Assembly (NCBI GenBank): GCA_023101885.1
Contig: JALPQD010000823.1
Location: 372,001-436,000, forward strand
DNA length: 64,000 nucleotides
Direction: 5' to 3'
Origin: Typhlomys cinereus
Taxonomy: Eukaryota > Chordata > Mammalia > Rodentia > Platacanthomyidae
Numbering within the stretch: the stretch's first letter is position 1; every line of letters begins with the position of its first letter. Below are positions 41,729-52,490 of the stretch, in pieces. The notes below the pieces were generated by a model. It had not been told where the DNA came from. It searched no databases and worked only from the letters and a program-made list of their open reading frames with translations. The position numbers were made by a program, and so were the translations under genes.

Positions 41729-42517
41729 AAATTGTCATTAAACTATACTTTTGAATTTTACTTCAATGAAGGTATACCTATATGTACCAGTAGTGAGTAA
41801 AATTCATTCCATAGGAAGAAAAAATTCACATTTCAAATAATAGAGCTTGAATATTGCCTTCACTGAAATTAAGTCATATGGAATTTATGTTTCAAATAAA
41901 GAGATTTAAAGTGAAAAAATATCAGCTTTTGTTTGCAAAAAAATAAAATACAGGTAAAACAAAATGGTCAAAGATCATACAATATGTTTTCTCAAATAGT
42001 ATATTAAATAGTACATATAAATGAAACTTATACACATGAAAGATATGCACATTATGTTGTGATGTCAAAACCATTCCCCTCATATGTAATCCAAAGGTAT
42101 CATGGCCTTGTATATACAAAAATACGACTCAACTTTGGTGTTACAGTTCAGTTTGTAATTACCAGAAAGAATAGAATATGATGATATTCTTTCTGCAAAG
42201 TAATTTGTTGCACATACTCTAGTCAGACAGCAACAAGCTTAAAATTCTGACCCTGGCAGATAGAGCCCAGGAGACACCAGAGCAAAGCATTAAGGAAAGT
42301 ATAGCAATCCAGGGGGATTCCCAATGACACACTTGTGCTTTCACACACACTTATTTATGGGCCACACATACACACACAGACACAGAGTTCAAGTTCAGGG
42401 AATGTCCAAGGACTCTTCAGCTCAAAGCTCTTTAATGTCAACCTGGACTGTTTCTTAAAGCTCTGAGAAGCCGGAAGAAACAGCTGGGCCGCCAGCTTCA
42501 GCTTCTGTTGCCAAGCA
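41729..42517. other. Intergenic, 3' flank of the 42.5-kb pseudogene
   Basis: AT-rich, no recognised gene or repeat apart from a short CACA-rich stretch at about 42,340-42,383. Confidence 0.5.
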
Positions 42518-42545
42518 GCTTTGTACCATGGTGTGTATCACTGTG
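42518..42545 (-). promoter_or_regulatory. RSS of the 42.5-kb pseudogene, nonamer decayed
   Basis: Heptamer CACTGTG (42,539-42,545) is perfect. At the 12-bp spacing the nonamer is GCTTTGTAC (42,518-42,526), far from GGTTTTTGT. Confidence 0.75.
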
Positions 42546-43050
42546 GGAGGACAGTTGTTTCCTGTTGACAGAAAGTAAGTAGCAAGATCTTCAGGCTGCA
42601 GGATGCTGATGGTGAGGGTTAAATCTATCCCTGATACACTTCCACTAACCTCAAGTTCCCCCAAGAGATGGTCTCACACAGATGAGGAGCTTGGGGTCTG
42701 GCTTCGGTTTTACTGGTACGAGCATAAGTATGTGCTTGTACTCTGGCTGGCCTTGCACTCAATGGAGACCTGACAGTTATCGACAGGATGGTTAGAGGTT
42801 GGGTCATTGGATGTCACCTGTGGAGGCTGAAATCCATACGTGGAATATGAGGAAAATGTGATTGAGTACTTAGAAAAGGGAAAGGGATTCCTCTGTTTCA
42901 CTTTTAGCTGAAGAGCAAGAAAAAATTCACATGGTTCAATTTCCCAAATATGAATGGTAATTGATTTTTAAAATAATTTTCCATTGTCCAAATCTTCTTA
43001 CCTGCAAACCAGAAGCGTAGAAGCCCAAGGAACTGTGACAGGGACGCTGT
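42546..43050 (-). pseudogene. IGKV: IGKV6-like V-kappa pseudogene without start codon
   Basis: Leader exon 43,050-43,002 aligns base for base with that of the 31-kb gene, but the ATG is ACA; the GTAAG donor is intact. V exon 42,826-42,546 is 281 nt (16 nt short) and frameshifted. Readable parts are VSIECKASQSTSTYL (FR1-CDR1), [18 protein letters not shown] (FR3) and then FLSTG, where an extra base puts the expected YCQQ out of frame. The octamer at the expected place (near 43,151) is destroyed (CTTAGCAGATG). It is the duplicated partner of the functional 31-kb gene. Confidence 0.88.
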
Positions 43051-44907
43051 CTTCCTACTTTTCCTTGTGTATGTGGACCATGCACAGCACAGAGTCAGGC
43101 TTATCACATTCTAAGAGGCAGGGGCTTTTCACATTGAGAAGGACTTAGCAGATGAAGGGAGTTCTTACTGCTCTAAATGCTCGGATGTCCTGAGAACAGG
43201 CTCCCTTGTCCCTAGCTTCTCTGTGTGCTTTATCTCCCTGTGGGCACTTGATGAGACACAGATGTGAGGCAGATTTGCATATGCTCCTTTAGATGCACAC
43301 AGTCTAAGGAATACTGCTCTTCTGAAAATAATCACCTCATGTCTTAGGAGTTGGTAGAGAGAAATATTAACTGTCTTTTGTTCAATCTCATAAGGGCAAC
43401 AGGTCCACGGAAGACAAAATATAAAGCTTATTTGAAATGTTCATCTGCCCATACATGGAAGCTTGGTGCAGGTCCAGATGTCTCATGATTGTGAATCCTT
43501 TTCAAGGTATACAGAAGTAGGGAATCCTGACATCCAGCACCTGAGAATCACATTTATTATTAGGTTCATCTTTCTGAGTGTTAAAACCTCACATACCATG
43601 TCAGATACACTAGTACAAGTGATGTCTTGGGTCCTTAACACACCAATGTTTAGCATTACCCCCTTGTCAGAACAGAACACCAGAGATTCAAGTTAGCCAT
43701 AAGTGATCTTGTCATTTGAAAAATGACCAAGTTGTACCATATTGTTAAAAAATAACTCTGTCTGGAGTTTCTGATTTTGCATTGCAGTTTTGACCTGCTG
43801 TTTTCAATCTGGGCAGGTTCAATACTCTTTAGACATCATGGTGGTTCCCAAATACTAGTAGGTCATTATATTGGTCCCAAATTTAGGACAGTCACATGAC
43901 TGGAATAGCTGGGATGTAAGTTATGAGTGACCACGCTTGGCCTTTGTGGATTTTAGGAAGATCATTAGTAAATACGGTTTTACAACTAAACCACCTCATC
44001 ATTGGCAAGAACATTGAACCTTTTACTTTCCAAAAACTGCAAGATTATAGGTTCCTGGTGCTCATACCCATGAAACATCATTAATTTTTTCATGCCATTC
44101 ATTGCCTGTCACAAATGATAATATAAAATTTTAATTTCTGATTTAATCTTGTGGCAACTTCATGCACATGAACACTGCATCATGATCGTATTCATCTCCA
44201 CTCCTGCCTTCTCCCAGCCCCGTATCGTGTTGCACTTTCCTGCTTTCTTGTGCTTTCCCTATTTCTTTCTCTTAAAATAAATAACCCACTGAATAAAGCT
44301 AGTGCTGCCCCCACAGGGACATATGGCCATGCACTGGAGCACGGGTAACTTGCCATTAGCCACAGCTGCAAGGAACGTTGACTCTCTCACTTGGAGTAGC
44401 CAACAATTGCAACAGACTGTCAGCTCTGGGTGGAGATCCCCTTCCATACTGAAATGTTAATTGACTTTATCTGGCCCAGGTCACGCATAGGATATCACAG
44501 CTGTGTGAGTTCATGAGTGCAATAGCCATTTCTGGTCCCTCATCTTTTCTCTATCATTGAACTCTGATGTTCTTTATTTACCTTACTATGTCAAGACATA
44601 GACATCCCATTGCCACATTCTCCTCAAGTTTAGGACTGGCCCAGATTTGAATCTGTCAACATTTCATCACGCATATTTGAGGGGACATGAGACCTCACCC
44701 CTTCCTGAAGGACTGTGGAAGGGCCACGTTTATTTCTGTAGCCATAGCCAGTTGGATTCGCAGATCATACAAGACACAAACAGAAAAGTCTTTATCTCCA
44801 ATAATTACCATGGTTTGGATTTTGTGCTGAAATACAACACAATGAACCTATATTTTTCTCTCTGTGTCCCTAGACAGATTTCATGATATACATCATGTCA
44901 TAGTGAG
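43051..44907. other. Intergenic, paralogue of 31.45-33.15 kb
   Basis: Diverged copy of the 5' flank of the 31-kb gene. From about 44,680 it switches to the 3.9-kb/62.3-kb type (CTGTAGCCATAGCCAGTTGG). An ATTTGCAT octamer at 43,273-43,280 is in the opposite orientation to the V promoters. No gene. Confidence 0.55.
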
Positions 44908-45255
44908 ATACAAGTGTCAACGTAATGGTTGAGAGTTCAAACTCTACATATTTTTAAGGCTCCAAACAAGCCTACAATCAATTAGAAAAATCACATGCAG
45001 GCTTGTTCCTGGATGGGTGGATAAGATGGAGGGCACTGGATAAAAGATCTGGCAACTTTCTGCACACTTGGCTAGACGTGCTGGTTAGTTGAGGATTGTA
45101 CCTCTTCAGAAGTCCTGTGACTTTGGCATGGCCAGTTCTCTCATCCCTTGGTGTTGGTATGTGCTCTCTGCCAAGTTTGATAAATAAGTATAACAATCAT
45201 AAGCAAAATAAAGCCCTTGTTCCTTAAGCTGTTTGGTCATGAATTTGTTGGGAAA
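44908..45255 (+). repeat. Unclassified interspersed repeat, copy 4
   Basis: CAAGTGTCAACGTAATGG ... TTAAGCTGTTTGGTC; duplicated together with the V6-like unit, since its flanks match those of copies 1 and 5. Confidence 0.55.
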
Positions 45256-45586
45256 AGTGTAAGGTCGGTTCCCAGCTGTGCTTCCCAGTATAAGAACGTC
45301 ATGGCAGAACAGTCTCTCCGTCCATCTGACTGAGCTGCCTTTTTTTCTGATGTGGCCCTGTGGGCCAGACACTCTCTGCAAGATCAGGAGAAGCATCATC
45401 AGGTCTGTACATCAAGGGCTGAAGTGAAGTGCTGAGAGTTCAGATACAGGGAGCCCCAGGGTTTCTTCAGCACAAACCTCCCTGGAAACCTCAAGCCTGG
45501 CTGCATCTGAGAAAAGCTCTCAGCAGGTGGAGGCAGCACCAGGAGCAGCTGGGGCAGCCCAGCTTCACACTTCTGCTCCCAGGGGT
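45256..45586. other. 3' flank of the 45.6-kb V segment
   Basis: Paralogue of 4,480-4,810. Contains the V6-type 3' block (CATCTGAGAAAAGCTCTCAG, AGGAGCAGCTGGGGCAGCCC) ending about 20 bp before the RSS. Confidence 0.6.
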
Positions 45587-45614
45587 GGTTCATGTCATGC
45601 TGTGCATCACTGTG
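45587..45614 (-). promoter_or_regulatory. 12-RSS of the 45.6-kb V-kappa
   Basis: Nonamer GGTTCATGT (45,587-45,595; two mismatches), 12-bp spacer, perfect heptamer CACTGTG (45,608-45,614). Confidence 0.9.
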
Positions 45615-46112
45615 GAAAGTGGGTTGTAGCCCTGTTGACAGTAGTAAGTGGCAAGGTCTTCAGGCTGCAGGCTGCTGATGGAGAGGGTGAAATCTTTTTC
45701 TAACCCACTGCCCCTGAACCTCGAGGGGACCCCAGAGATGGTATCAGAAGCATACTTGATGATTTGCTTTGGAGCCTGATTAGGTTTTTGCTGGTACCAG
45801 TGCAAGCTTATACCAACGCTTTGGCTGGCCCTGCACTTGATGGAGACAGTTTGTCCTGGAGTCACAGACAGGAGGGCTGGAGACTGGGTCAGCACAATAT
45901 CACCTCTGGAGGCTGAAACCACACATTCAACATTAGTATAAGGAAAGATAAAAGTTATTCTAGATTTCAAATCTAAACTTTTCAAAAATGACGTGAGGCA
46001 GAACTTCCTTGTATAAAATAATTATGTATTTAAATATATTTTCTCTTAATCCACATCTTCTTACCAGAAACCCAGAGGAGCAGAAGCCCAGGAGCTGTGA
46101 TGGGAACAGCAT
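45615..46112 (-). pseudogene. IGKV: IGKV6-like V-kappa: intact V exon, 1-nt leader frameshift
   Basis: V exon 45,912-45,615 is fully open with all landmarks: [19 protein letters not shown], Cys23 (IKCRASQSV), [26 protein letters not shown], and Cys104 ([13 protein letters not shown]). RSS and octamer look usable. The leader exon (46,112-46,065) is 48 nt instead of 49: one base is missing in the CTCCTTGGG stretch (here CTCCTGGG). The hydrophobic leader becomes MLFPSQLLGFCSSGFL and the splice phase is wrong, so translation after splicing meets TGA within ~8 codons of exon 2. The donor GTAAG is intact. I call it a pseudogene on the leader alone; a base error in the assembly would make it functional. 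Confidence 0.82.
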
Positions 46113-46212
46113 CTTCCCGCTTTCCTTGTGAATGGGGCTCGTGCACAACACAGAGAAAAATCTTCTTATAATATTCTAAGAGACAAGAACTCTTCAGATG
46201 AAAATTGTTCTT

Positions 46213-46220
46213 ATGCAAAT
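46213..46220 (-). promoter_or_regulatory. Ig octamer of the 45.6-kb V-kappa
   Basis: Perfect ATGCAAAT on +, 101 bp 5' of the leader ATG in gene sense. Confidence 0.87.
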
Positions 46221-48630
46221 GATGGCATTTCATGTTCATTAAATCCTGGACTGTCTGGAGAGCAGGTCCCCAACATGAGAACGTCTTGTGTTCTGTCTCC
46301 CTCTGCTGGTCATCTAAGGAGATGTGCAGACAGCGCTCCACAGGCTCCTGTACTGAGCATTGGGCCTCAGCCCTTGGCGCTGTGCAAAGTGCAGGGAAAC
46401 TCTAAGGGGCGTGGCCTCATGTAAACTCTTCTTTTCAAGTGGTGTGACTTTGAAGGGCACAGGGGATCTCACTGTCTGTCCTTCTTCTTGTCTGCCCAAC
46501 TGCTGTGAGATCAGCAGTTTCTTGACAGTTTTATCCTTCCATGAATGAGTATCAAACTCTAGGCCTTAAAGAAGCAGGCTAATCACTGTGCACTGAACCA
46601 CATCAACATTTTAAATTGGCCCTCTGTGGGCTTTTGTTTTAGTAATGGAAAGATGACCGACACAACCAAAAATATCTTTCCCACCCACAGTGTTCACAAT
46701 ACAAGTATAGAAATGATGTCACAATAATAATTGTATTACTGTCTCCGGAGTCTCTGGATAGACTATTCTATTAAAGCTGGGTTATGAAAATAGCCCAGTG
46801 TGTAAGGTGCCTCAGCCCTCATCTTGTAATGTGAGTTTGAGTCCCAGAAGCCCCTTATGATGGGAGGGCACAACATTGACTTCTGAAAGTTCATGCTGAG
46901 TGTGTGTGCTGCACCATGCATGCATGTGGACCCTTCTTTCAGTCTCCTTCTCCCTTCTTAAGTGGATGATTAAATAAGAAAAGGTATATTTAACTAAAAG
47001 CTTCATTAGAGATGGGTTTTGGTGTAAGGATATTCTCAATACCTGTATATAGCTATTGACTTTATCTTCATTTTCTCTCCTTATTTTTATTCTCTCACAG
47101 TTCCATATACATATGAACGTTGGTATTCAGATTTACTATTTTGCAAACCATAAATATTTTTCTGGACCTTTACCATGTTTCTTAAAATTTACATTTCAAA
47201 ATTTATGTTAAAAACTACAGATTTTGAATAATGGATCACATTTTATTTATTTCAAAATGTGGATAGCTGCTGTTTCTGTCATCTTTATTGGTAAGAAGAG
47301 TTGTTTGCTAGTTCTTTGAATAACCTTATATATCACAAGCGAATATCCAAATCAAGAAGAACCTGTTTGTAGATGAAGCTCTGTTCCATTTTTCCACTTG
47401 TCTGTCTTCATGGCAACCTAACAACCTTATGGTTTCTGTGTCTTTAAATGAGTTTTAATAATGAACACAATGATTTTTCCCCCACAGGCTATTTCCATTG
47501 GTATTTCTCATATCTTTATGGCCTATTTTATTAATAACACAACTATTTGTTTTGTATGGTTTTATAGAATAGCTGTAATAAAACTTCTGATTCATGAATG
47601 TGGTATATTGATTCTTTAATTTGCATCCTCTCTTATTCCTCTTTGTAGTATTTTATTATTTTCAGGGTTACATGTTTCATGGTTCTGAACAGTGTGTACC
47701 AAGCATGTCTGAAGGCATGTGCTTTCATGTGAACATTTACTTTACAATTTACCATCAGTTGACATTGAGTAACCACAAATGTCTGCAGTCATTTTTCATC
47801 ATTACAAATAGATTAATGCCATATCATCAGTATTTAGTAAAGTAGTTCTCTGAAAATAATAACTAATTAAACCATGTACATTATTATGATCTACAGCTAA
47901 CCTGTTCTCCAAAATAAGAAGCTTCATATTGCTTCCATATTGTCCCTGAATTTAGCGTGACAACTTAAAGTGAAAGCTGACATCCTTGGAAGACATTTTC
48001 CCATGAAAGCACTAAAGAAACAGTTCAGAGGACTTGCAGCTTTTCTGATGCCCAATGACTCATGACCTTATAACATAAGAAATAATTAATGTTCACAATC
48101 AGAAATTTAAATTATTGATCATCTGAATTGAAGAAGATGCACATGGAAAAATGTGGTAAGTTCAAATTCTAATATATTATATCATTTAATATATTGGCCT
48201 TGATATATGTAATTATAAAGTGTGTGAACTCTGGTAGAAGCTACTGAAAACTGATGACTTTTTCCTGGATATTCTTTTGAAAATTCTTCAAAATATGTTA
48301 TTATTTTTAAGCAATAAATAAGAGAAATTTTATTACAGCCTTGAAAACCCTTATACCTTTGACCTATTTTTCTTTCAAAAATTGTTAGCATTAATAGTTT
48401 AAGTTTGTTTTCAGGTGGAATTTGAAAAATCTGGAACAATTTACATTTCCCAAAACAACTCCTTTTTGGTCCTGTATACCTACCAGTAGGAGACATAAAA
48501 CTGCACGAAGTTGTCAAAATTGACAAATAGTCAAACTCCTCAAGACTCTCTGCATCTGAGAAACATCTAAGCAGGGGCAACACCTCCCTCTAGGAGGAGC
48601 TGGAGCAGCCTAGGACCAGGCTGCTGCTTC
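46221..48630. other. Intergenic; one SINE, no gene
   Basis: 46,221-46,570 matches 5,436-5,780; 47,530-47,700 resembles 7,120-7,270 (AACTTCTGATTCATGAAT). A SINE lies at 46,785-46,985. The ORF at 48,182-48,583 (minus) has no recognisable domain. The last ~90 bp carry a degenerate V6-type 3' block (CTGCATCTGAGAAACATC, GAGGAGCTGGAGCAGCC). Confidence 0.5.
46785..46985 (+). repeat. RSINE1/B4-like SINE
   Basis: ATAGCCCAGTGTGTAAGGTG head, GTGAGTTTGAGTCCCAGAAG (B-box-like), GGAGGGCACAACATTGAC body. Clear rodent SINE layout, family tentative. Confidence 0.55.
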
Positions 48631-48651
48631 CCTTGGTGCTGAGCCGTCAAT

Positions 48652-49156
48652 CACTGGGGGAGGAGGATGGTAACACTGTGGACAGTAACAAGCTGCAGCA
48701 ACTTCCAGCTCCAGGTGCTGATGGTGAGGATGAATCTGTCCTGAACCACTGTTGCTGCACCTCCAGGGATCCCAGGGATGACTGTGAAATGTGTGTGATA
48801 AGAAGCTTCACAGCCTGTTTTCTTTTTCTGGAGATAACGGGAGGTTTTGCTAATGTCCCGGCTGCATCAAATGTGGATGGAGACTGATTCTTCTGAAGTG
48901 ACCTGCAGGATGATTGGAGATGGAGCACAACCATGTCACCTGTGGATAATATATCCACACATGGAATATTGACAATGGAGAAGAAAATAATGATTTTTCA
49001 ATTTTCTGAATTTCAGATAAAAATCTATGCAGATTTCGATTGATGCAGAGCCGCTAATAAAGGAAGAAAATCAGAAATTTAAACAACAGCCCCACTGTTC
49101 CCTTTCTCCAAATGGTCTCATCTGAGAGCCTGAAGGAGCAGAGATGGATACGACCT
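48652..49156 (-). pseudogene. IGKV: Old, diverged V-kappa relic with a perfect octamer
   Basis: Heptamer-like CACTGGG (48,652-48,658) precedes a V exon of about 48,946-48,659. Readable parts are KQAVKLLI (FR2) and, in another frame, EVAAACYCPQCYHPP matching the ED.A.YYCQQ end of a V-kappa. FR1 and CDR1 are scrambled and no acceptor is evident (GATAATATATCC for GGCTGAAACC). The leader exon (49,156 to about 49,108) starts AGG instead of ATG but keeps SLLLQAL-like hydrophobicity. Despite this decay, the octamer at 49,249 is perfect. It is the most diverged V in the window; nearest family appears to be IGKV6-like. Confidence 0.7.
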
Positions 49157-49248
49157 CTTCCTGCTTTCTTACTGCTCTAGAAGCCAGAGAAAGACCTTCT
49201 GATAATATTCTGAGAGACGGGCGAGACTTTTTATCTGTAGAAACATTT

Positions 49249-49256
49249 ATGCAAAT
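49249..49256 (-). promoter_or_regulatory. Ig octamer of the 48.7-kb relic
   Basis: Perfect ATGCAAAT in the shared context TTTATGCAAATGGTGGG, 93 bp 5' of the leader start position. Confidence 0.8.
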
Positions 49257-50959
49257 GGTGGGATTTCTTAGTATTTTAAGTAATGAGACTGTCTGGACAG
49301 CAGGCTACTAGGTCCATCTGTGGACATGTTATGTCTCCCTTACTGGCCAGCAGAGGAGCTTTTCAGTTAATTCTCAGAGGTAAGCACAGAATTCTCCAGA
49401 GCACAGTGACACCTGACACCCTTTTTCTTCTCAAGTTTTGAAAACATCCAGGTCCTGGAAATCCAAAGATTATTACATAAATGTAATGCGCAAAGGCTTT
49501 CCCCAAGGCTCATTTTATTTAAATAAACAAAACTCAGGAAAGAACTCACTGAAAATGGGAGAAAAGTGATGGCTAACATGTAAGGTAGTACTCTTACTCA
49601 ATCAGAAAAGCACTCAGCAAAAGTAAACAGTGATGAAGAAAATAGATAACTTAGTCAACATTTTGCCTAAATAAGGTAAAATAATTACCTTGACAATGAA
49701 AAGTATGACTCCCAGGAAAGAAATATTTCTGACATGAAGGGAAAAATGCTGTGTTGATCAGAAATAACAAATAAACACATTTATAAAATTTACTATCACA
49801 ACAACATCTCAAGAAGTATTTCTGGACATCTTCTACTAGGGAGAAAATAAAGACAGTCAATTCTGAAAACATTCCATTGCCTAAATATGAAAAGGAAAGA
49901 GAATGAATTGAATCCTACCAATTCCTAGAGAAAACCACCACAGTATAAAGATAAACAAAAGGAGTTCATAAGGGGATGAACACAGGCAAAACAACCAGAA
50001 ATTAATTAATAAATTGACAGGATTATGTTCCCATCGACTGACAGCTGAGGCTGTGAATGTATTAAATGTTGCAGATGAAAGGATAAACGTGAAGGGGAGG
50101 GTCTCTGTCTGCGGGTCTATGGAAGGAAGGGCTACATAAACTGCCACAGAAGGCTAAGCCCCTGCTAGAGCAGACAATCCAAAGGAAACTCTGAGGCCCA
50201 CACAAGTAGGCAGCATGCAGGAGAGGAGAAGATAATGGTTAGTTAAGGGAGAGAAGGTTACAAGAGTAAGGAGAATAGAAAGAAGGCAGGAATGAATGGG
50301 GGGGGGCAGGCACAATCATTCATAGTGTATGTATAAAGGGGAATTAATTATTTAAAATAGAGAGAAGGGAGCCGCCTCTGAGACATCTCAGGGAATATGG
50401 TACATGCTCACAAACATGACCAAAGTAGTTTGAATCCTACAAACACACATAAAAGAAGTAAAGTTGCCCTAAGACCTCACCTGTATTCCTAGCTTTATAG
50501 GCATCTGTGTATCTTTCTCTCTCTCTCTCTCTTGTTCATGCTCAAAATAGAGAGATAAGCAATTAAAATATAAAAAGTGGGAAAAAAGTAGACATCTCTG
50601 GTCATCAAAAAGACACAATTCAGTGAAAGCACATAGTCTATAATTTAGACAGAAAGAACACATTTTGTTGACAAAGAAAGAAAAAGGAACAGACTACATG
50701 TGACTTGCATTAAGAAAATGAGAAGTTAGGTTAATAAAAACTAAAAAACAGGCAAATGAAGTAATCATAGTAAACTGTCAATTTAACAAGAACACATGCA
50801 TTACTTACATACCTGGTTCACTAATACTAATTGAGTGATGAAGGCATGCAAGGCATGATGGGTAAAGATGTGGCCTCCTCCAGCATCACCTCTACAGCTG
50901 CTGGTGGCTGAGAAGACCTTTTCACACCTTCCTCCTGTTTCAGATGTGATAACAAAGCT
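49257..50959. other. Intergenic, 49.94-50.96 kb paralogous to 7.33-8.27 kb
   Basis: No gene. Includes a (TC)n stretch at about 50,513-50,531 and a SINE-like relic at 50,371-50,575. Confidence 0.55.
50371..50575 (+). repeat. B4/RSINE1-like SINE relic, paralogue of 7,725-7,890
   Basis: GAGACATCTCAGGGAATATGG ... CTCAAAATAGAGAGATAAGC; copied with its flanks. Confidence 0.4.
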
Positions 50960-52116
50960 ATGGCTTGCCACAGACTAGAGTCACGGCCTCGAGACCAGGG
51001 CTTCCCTGGACCAGGCGGAGAACAGAAACATGCAACTCTCTAGGCCGAGTGAATTCTAAACCCATTTACTGAAACTTTTGTGACAGCTTTTATACAAAAA
51101 TTTTTGGCGTAAAGAATGTTGTACCTACAATAAACATATAATTTTCTAATCAGCAAAATCACATTCAAGGTGGACATTTTTTCAAGAGCCTAACCCATTG
51201 CTTGAGGGTAAAGGCACTTAACAGAAACATTTTCCCAGTATTTCCAAACCTATCTAATCTATAATGCTTCACTGGATAGCCATGGGGCTGAGCCTACATA
51301 GTTGACATTTTTAACAGAGACTACTTTTTTAAAAATACACAGAGGAGGAATGATCTCCTTTTGATTTCAGTAAGGAACATGTTTTACAATTAACTATAGG
51401 AGTCCCCAACACCCCGTAAGTCCCAGCATGAGCTTTTGCTGTTGTCCTATCCAGGTTGATCCTCTCAGTCAGGCAGGTTGACATGGGCACCAGACATGGC
51501 AGCAGGTTCTAGCATGGGAAGTTACATGCAGCTCATGCAGTCTCTGCAATCCAAGCTTGAACCACAGTCTCTAGGGGGACCATGACTTGGATATAGCGTG
51601 GTTCTGTTGATGGAGCACTACTGAGATATGTACTGAAGAAAACACTTAAGCAATATAATTATTAAAAGAATAATTCCTCCTATAATAGCATCCTTCTATT
51701 CCTTTAATAGTAAGGTTGCTTATGTCTTCCTTTGAGGAATTCCAGAAATATATTGCCATCAGTTAGATGACCCATCTGTGAACCATGGACTCCAAACCTG
51801 GGGTCCAATCTGCCATGGGTGTCTCTTTCGAGGCAGAGGGGATCATTGGTGGGAGTGCACTCGAATGGTCCATCTCTGTGATTTCTCATAAGAGTGCTGT
51901 TTGGGATAGAAAAGACACGGCCCCTTTTGCTTCTGACATGGATTCTCCCAGTTTGGATTGCAAATACCATCTCCAGGGGCAGTCTTGGCATCTAGACTTT
52001 CTGGCATGATGGTCTCTTCCTTGGCCTTCAGCCAGGCTAAGAGGGTATCACAGTTTCTTTTAAAGTTCAAGTGCACTGATAGCATAGTCTTATACTTCTG
52101 GAATTTCTGAGTTAGT

Positions 52117-52145
52117 ACATAGGTGGGAATTTTACCCACCTATGT
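52117..52145. repeat. Perfect 11-bp inverted repeat at an internal junction
   Basis: ACATAGGTGGG (52,117-52,127), 7-bp loop AATTTTA, CCCACCTATGT (52,135-52,145). Only the right arm is present in the related element near 6,547. Confidence 0.85.
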
Positions 52146-52310
52146 TTTAAGACTCTAGAAGTTCTTCTCTAATTTCTTTAAAATCAGTGCACACATTCTG
52201 GCTAACAAGTCTACTTATTGTAAGTGACTAGACATGAAATCTCTATTTAGAATTTGACTTAAAGTTAAAAAGTAGGCTTCTTCTCTAGATCAGAGAACAG
52301 GAAGCTATTC

Positions 52311-52490
52311 CCCCCCCAAAAAAAAAAACCAAAAAAAACCTAAGAGCAGATAAAAGGCACTCCTAATTCCCAGAAGAATTCTTCCTGCAAAAGTTGAATT
52401 ATCTCTATTCCCCCCCTCCAAAAAAAAACCTAGGTAAAGGGCACTCCTAATTCCCAGAAGAATTCTTCCTGCCTGAGGAAAAACTTGAAT
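52311..52490. repeat. Tandem duplication inside the LTR element, 84-bp period
   Basis: GGCACTCCTAATTCCCAGAA at 52,356 recurs at 52,440, each preceded by a CCCCCCC...AAAAAAAACC tract. Enhancer-like repeats are common in LTR U3 regions; function is not shown. Confidence 0.82.

Noticed and set aside
48182..48583. 133-codon minus-strand ORF
   Set aside because: No recognisable domain or codon pattern, and AT-rich context; I cannot support it as a gene.
51704..52139. Minus-strand ORFs inside the LTR element as a possible retroviral protein
   Set aside because: They lie opposite to the likely LTR orientation, are short and overlapping, and show no motif I recognise.
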